Assembly (NCBI GenBank): GCA_003170115.1
Contig: PMZS01000230.1
Coordinates: forward strand, 1 to 8,617
Length of the DNA stretch: 8,617 bases
Direction of reading: 5' to 3'
From: Spirochaetaceae bacterium
GTDB lineage: Bacteria; Spirochaetota; Spirochaetia; SZUA-6; Fen-1364
The notes below the pieces were generated by a model. It saw nothing but the letters and a program-made list of their open reading frames with translations, did not search any database and had not been told where the DNA came from. The position numbers and the translations under genes were made by a program. Shown piece after piece: positions 6,328 through 8,617 of the stretch (position 1 is its first letter; every line of letters starts with the position of its first letter).

Positions 6328-7593
6328 CTACTGCTGCTTGGAAGCCTTCTCCGCCGATGCTTCCAGCTTCCTACAGAACTCTTCCGGCGTGATCAACGCG
6401 GATGAAAGTTCGCGGGTGAAGTTCTGGTGGTCCTCCTTGAATTGCGGAGTGGACCGGTCGATGGTGGTGGTACCGCTCGTCTTCTTCGCGTCCGCCAGGA
6501 TCTTGAGCAACTTCTTGGCAACCGGCGAATCGGACGGCCGCGGCTCCACTTTCTGCGCGGGGAACGTTGCCTGCCTCTCCCATGCAAGACCGGGGAAGCG
6601 CTCCGCGTAGTACTTCAGGTACTTCAGGTCGAGGTCCTTGTACTTGGAGGCCGAGCTGATGACGTAGTTTCCGCCGTACCAGGCTTCGAGGTCGTCCACC
6701 TTCCCCTTGCCATTCTTCAGCACGGGGAACTTGAAGGCATCCACGTTGGACCTGAACTCGTCGGAGAAGTTCGTATCCGCGGCCAGGCCCATTTCCCACG
6801 AGCCCATCAGGTACATTGCGGCCTTGCCCTGGCCGAAGAGGTTGCGGGAGGCGCCGTAGTCGGAGACCATGAGGTCCTCCTGGAACAGCCCCGACTGCAC
6901 GAACTTCAGGTACTGGCGGGCGCCTTCCACGAAGTCGGGGTCGGTGAACTTGGCCTTGCGGTCAAGCGCAGCCTGCTGGCGGGAGAAGTCACCGTTCACC
7001 CTTTCGACCAGGACATCGTACGTTATGGACAGCGGCCACGCGTCCTTGCCGTCGGTGACCATCGGGATGATTCCCTGGGTCTTGAACTTCGGCGCGAGTG
7101 CCTCCAGGTCCTCAATGGTGGTCGGGAGCGTGGTGATCCCGGCGTCCTTGAAGAGCTTCTTGTTGTAATAGATCACCCACATGTCGGCGGAGACGGGAAT
7201 GCCGTAGAGCTTGCCGCCCCATACGTTGCTCTCCAGGGAGCCGGGGACGAAACCGTACTTGGCAAAGTCCGCCTTGTTGAGCTCCATCACGAACCCGCCG
7301 TCCACCAGGGGCTTCAGGAGCGTGGAGAAGCTCCAGTACTTGAAGACGTCCGGGAGCTGCTTGGCCGTAGCGTAGATCTTGATCTTCTGCTGGTACGGCT
7401 GGTCGGGGTAGCTTTCCGTGACGATCTCGACGCCGGGGTTCGCCTTCTTGAACTCGGCATTGATCTGTTCGACGACGGCGCCCCAGGTGGTGGTGCGGTC
7501 GGAAAGGTTGTCGCCCATTTTCAGCGTGATGCTCTGCGCCCAGAGGCCGCCGGCAACACACAGGGCGAGCATGACGACAATGAGTTTCTTCAT
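6328..7593 (-). CDS. Extracellular solute-binding protein, family 1 (sugar ABC transporter)
   Basis: This is a periplasmic sugar-binding protein that captures an oligosaccharide and delivers it to the two permeases encoded next. It has 421 residues, normal for the SBP_bac_1/SBP_bac_8 group. Residues 1-19 are a signal peptide: KK, then a hydrophobic core, then LWA before Gln20. Cleavage by signal peptidase I after Ala19 is predicted. Cys12 is not in a lipobox because Leu precedes it, so the protein is probably not a lipoprotein. Family features include IYYNKKLFKDAGI (141-153) followed by PTTIEDLEALAPKF (157-170), and FGQGKAAMYLMGSWEMGL (253-270), the usual GKAAM...GSW segment near the ligand site. 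Many aromatic residues suit sugar stacking. The start is set by the strong ribosome site. The linked GH1 and GH43 enzymes suggest a xylo- or gluco-oligosaccharide ligand; the exact sugar cannot be read from the sequence. Confidence 0.93.
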   Translation of the reverse strand: MKKLIVVMLALCVAGGLWAQSITLKMGDNLSDRTTTWGAVVEQINAEFKKANPGVEIVTESYPDQPYQQKIKIYATAKQLPDVFKYWSFSTLLKPLVDGGFVMELNKADFAKYGFVPGSLESNVWGGKLYGIPVSADMWVIYYNKKLFKDAGITTLPTTIEDLEALAPKFKTQGIIPMVTDGKDAWPLSITYDVLVERVNGDFSRQQAALDRKAKFTDPDFVEGARQYLKFVQSGLFQEDLMVSDYGASRNLFGQGKAAMYLMGSWEMGLAADTNFSDEFRSNVDAFKFPVLKNGKGKVDDLEAWYGGNYVISSASKYKDLDLKYLKYYAERFPGLAWERQATFPAQKVEPRPSDSPVAKKLLKILADAKKTSGTTTIDRSTPQFKEDHQNFTRELSSALITPEEFCRKLEASAEKASKQQ

Positions 7594-7597
7594 GGTT

Positions 7598-7604
7598 CCT
7601 CCTT
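7598..7604 (-). promoter_or_regulatory. Ribosome binding site of the binding-protein gene
   Basis: AAGGAGG on the minus strand lies 4 nt before the ATG at 7593. It fixes the start at the MKKLIVV... methionine. An in-frame ATG 14 codons upstream (7635) has no comparable site and would bury the signal peptide behind a polar extension. Confidence 0.85.
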
Positions 7605-7625
7605 GGTGGGATGCGATATGGAGGA

Positions 7626-7654
7626 AGTATCTCACGCTTCCGGCATGCCGTGAA
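7626..7654 (-). promoter_or_regulatory. Candidate sigma70-type promoter for the transporter operon
   Basis: On the minus strand TTCACG (7654-7649) and GATACT (7631-7626) are separated by exactly 17 bp. Each matches the -35 or -10 consensus at four of six positions. Transcription would start near 7620, leaving a leader of about 25 nt before the binding-protein ATG at 7593. The weak consensus fits a promoter that needs an activator such as the AraC-type protein encoded upstream. In GC-rich DNA such matches can arise by chance. Confidence 0.35.
7641..7650. promoter_or_regulatory. 10-bp palindrome CGGCATGCCG in the promoter spacer
   Basis: This is a perfect palindrome lying between the candidate -35 and -10 boxes and overlapping the -35 box by two bases. 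A TCACG/CGTGA inverted pair (7632-7636 and 7649-7653) partly surrounds it. A symmetrical site here would suit a dimeric repressor, for example of the LacI type, but no such gene is visible. It could equally be a chance palindrome in GC-rich DNA. Confidence 0.25.
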
Positions 7655-7664
7655 TGATGCGGAT

Positions 7665-7689
7665 TCCGATTGTTTGACGAATTATCCGA
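7665..7689. promoter_or_regulatory. Possible AraC-type direct-repeat site
   Basis: TCCGA occurs at 7665-7669 and again at 7685-7689 in the same orientation, 20 bp apart, about two helical turns. The pair lies just upstream of the candidate -35 box. AraC-family proteins bind direct repeats with about this period next to -35 elements. The repeated core is only five bases, so support is weak. Confidence 0.2.
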
Positions 7690-7725
7690 AAAAGCGCGGT
7701 TTCGGCGGAGCCCAGGGCGCCCCCT

Positions 7726-8617
7726 TCACCCTTCCCCGCCGCCACCCTCACGCGGCCAGGAGCTGGGGCTTTTCCCCGTGAGCTTTTTGAAAACCCTGCT
7801 GAAATGCTCGACATTGGGGTAGCCGACGCGCTCACCCACCTCGTATATGCGCAGACTTGTGGCGGCGAGCAGGCGCTTCGCCTCATCGATGCGCAGCCGC
7901 GCAAGGTGCTCGGTGAGAGTCTCCCCGGTCTCCCGCGCAAACTCCCAGCTCAGGTGGTTCCTCGAGACCCCGGCCGTCCCGGCGATCTCGGCAAGGGAGA
8001 AGCCGGGATCGGTGTAATGTTCCCTGATGAAGCGCCTGGCCACCACGACGATTCTCGACTGAACACCGCGCCCGTCCAGGAGCGCGCGATACGCGGAAGG
8101 CACCTCCCCGAGGCTGCCGCAGGGTTTCGCCACGGCGAACTGAGTGCGAACGGACAGGTAGCGTTCCATGTACTCCTTCGCGTCCGTGCAGAAGCCCTGG
8201 ACCGCATCAACGGCGTCAGGAGCGCTGGCGGTACCGGCGAGGATCACAACCGCGTGGTCAGGCCGGATCGCCACGATCTCCCCTGTTCCCCGCTTTGCCA
8301 GCACCTGGCCGAGGGACCGCTCTACCATTGAAGAGAAGCGCGCAAGCCCGTCCCCCTGGAAGCGTGCGGAGACCTCCTCGAAATCCCTGATCCAGAAGGC
8401 GCAGAGGGTGAGAGGCGGTGCGAGAGACACCCCGAGGCTCGCAAGGACTTCTCCATAGCTGGCATCCGCGGGTCCGGCGAGGAGGTCGCGGAGGGTCTGC
8501 GCCCGAAGGAACTCCACCTGGGTGCGGTCGATGATCGAAGAGGTGCGCTCCCGCGACTCTTCGATCCCTGCCGCGGTCTTCTGCAAAAGCGCCAGGAGCG
8601 AATCGCCCTCCATCTCC
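7726..8617 (-). CDS. AraC-family (YesN-type) transcriptional regulator, N-terminus cut by window edge
   Basis: This is the C-terminal part of a DNA-binding regulator that probably controls the sugar-transport operon just downstream. The frame is open through the right edge: the codon before the first visible Met (8613) reads Glu, so the true start is outside the window. Counting from that Met, the last ~105 residues form the AraC double helix-turn-helix. The first is around residues 205-230 (FSLAEIAGTAGVSRNHL) and the second around 254-283 (IYEVGERVGYPNVEHFSRVF, then KKLTGKSP). Residues ~40-160 form a poorly conserved middle domain that could be the degenerate cyclase-like domain of YesN proteins. 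Residues 1-40 look like the helical linker that follows a receiver domain. A two-component response regulator with a CheY-like domain off the edge is therefore likely but not visible. YesN-type regulators commonly sit beside CUT1 sugar transporters. The AraC call is firm; the response-regulator call is inference. Confidence 0.88.
   Translation of the reverse strand, partial: EMEGDSLLALLQKTAAGIEESRERTSSIIDRTQVEFLRAQTLRDLLAGPADASYGEVLASLGVSLAPPLTLCAFWIRDFEEVSARFQGDGLARFSSMVERSLGQVLAKRGTGEIVAIRPDHAVVILAGTASAPDAVDAVQGFCTDAKEYMERYLSVRTQFAVAKPCGSLGEVPSAYRALLDGRGVQSRIVVVARRFIREHYTDPGFSLAEIAGTAGVSRNHLSWEFARETGETLTEHLARLRIDEAKRLLAATSLRIYEVGERVGYPNVEHFSRVFKKLTGKSPSSWPREGGGGEG

Larger units (their letters stand above)
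7594..7725 (-). other. Intergenic region between regulator and binding-protein gene
   Basis: These 132 bp separate the regulator stop codon from the binding-protein start. It is the largest non-coding gap inside the cluster and the natural place for the operon promoter. It contains a candidate -35/-10 pair, a 10-bp perfect palindrome, two TCCGA direct repeats 20 bp apart and a strong Shine-Dalgarno sequence, listed separately. I see no convincing terminator for the regulator gene: the minus strand has a T5 run near 7691-7695, but only weak GC-rich pairing before it. Some read-through from the regulator gene is possible. Confidence 0.6.

Noticed and set aside
6427..7653. Plus-strand open frame (about 408 codons) opposite the binding-protein gene
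   Set aside because: It is the codon-phase shadow of a clear binding-protein gene, has no motifs and runs through that gene's ribosome site and promoter.

Overview
The window is high-GC bacterial DNA. By eye the coding part is well above 55% G+C, while the left 300 bases are about 50%. It holds one co-directional gene cluster, all on the minus strand and so read from right to left. The order of transcription is: a truncated YesN/AraC-type regulator (7726 to the right edge), a family 1 sugar-binding protein (start 7593), two CUT1-type ABC permeases (starts 6243 and 5366), a GH1 beta-glucosidase (start about 4533), a protein of the uroporphyrinogen decarboxylase (URO-D) superfamily (start about 3131) and a GH43 beta-xylosidase (1957 to 317).

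From the permeases to the last gene the spacing is very tight: an 11-nt overlap, a 4-nt or near overlap, a 4-nt gap and a 16-nt gap. The six genes after the regulator therefore look like one operon. The logic is import of a short beta-linked oligosaccharide, probably derived from xylan or mixed beta-glucan, through the binding protein and two permeases, followed by hydrolysis in the cytoplasm; neither glycosidase has a signal peptide. No ATPase gene is present, so a shared MsmX/UgpC-like ATPase elsewhere is presumed. The 132-bp gap between regulator and binding protein holds a plausible promoter with a palindrome in its spacer. A GC-rich hairpin lies between the binding-protein and permease genes and may lower expression of the distal genes. 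A stem followed by five T's about 70 nt after the last gene is the best candidate for the operon terminator.

The organism is probably a diderm. The binding protein has a signal peptidase I type signal (ending LWA/QS) and no lipobox, whereas Gram-positive binding proteins are normally lipoproteins. Together with the YesN-type regulator, this style of signal suggests a high-GC spirochaete, but that is an inference from a few features.

The least explained item is the URO-D-superfamily protein between two glycosidase genes. It lacks the N-terminal substrate motif of true URO-D and the zinc-ligand pattern of the related cobalamin:CoM methyltransferases, and carries its own conserved-looking motifs (VDCDG and PHLDH). 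It is unlikely to make haem and may act on a sugar, a methyl group or a related compound. Otherwise the window is a recognisable sugar-utilisation operon, and I see no defence system, mobile element or CRISPR array.
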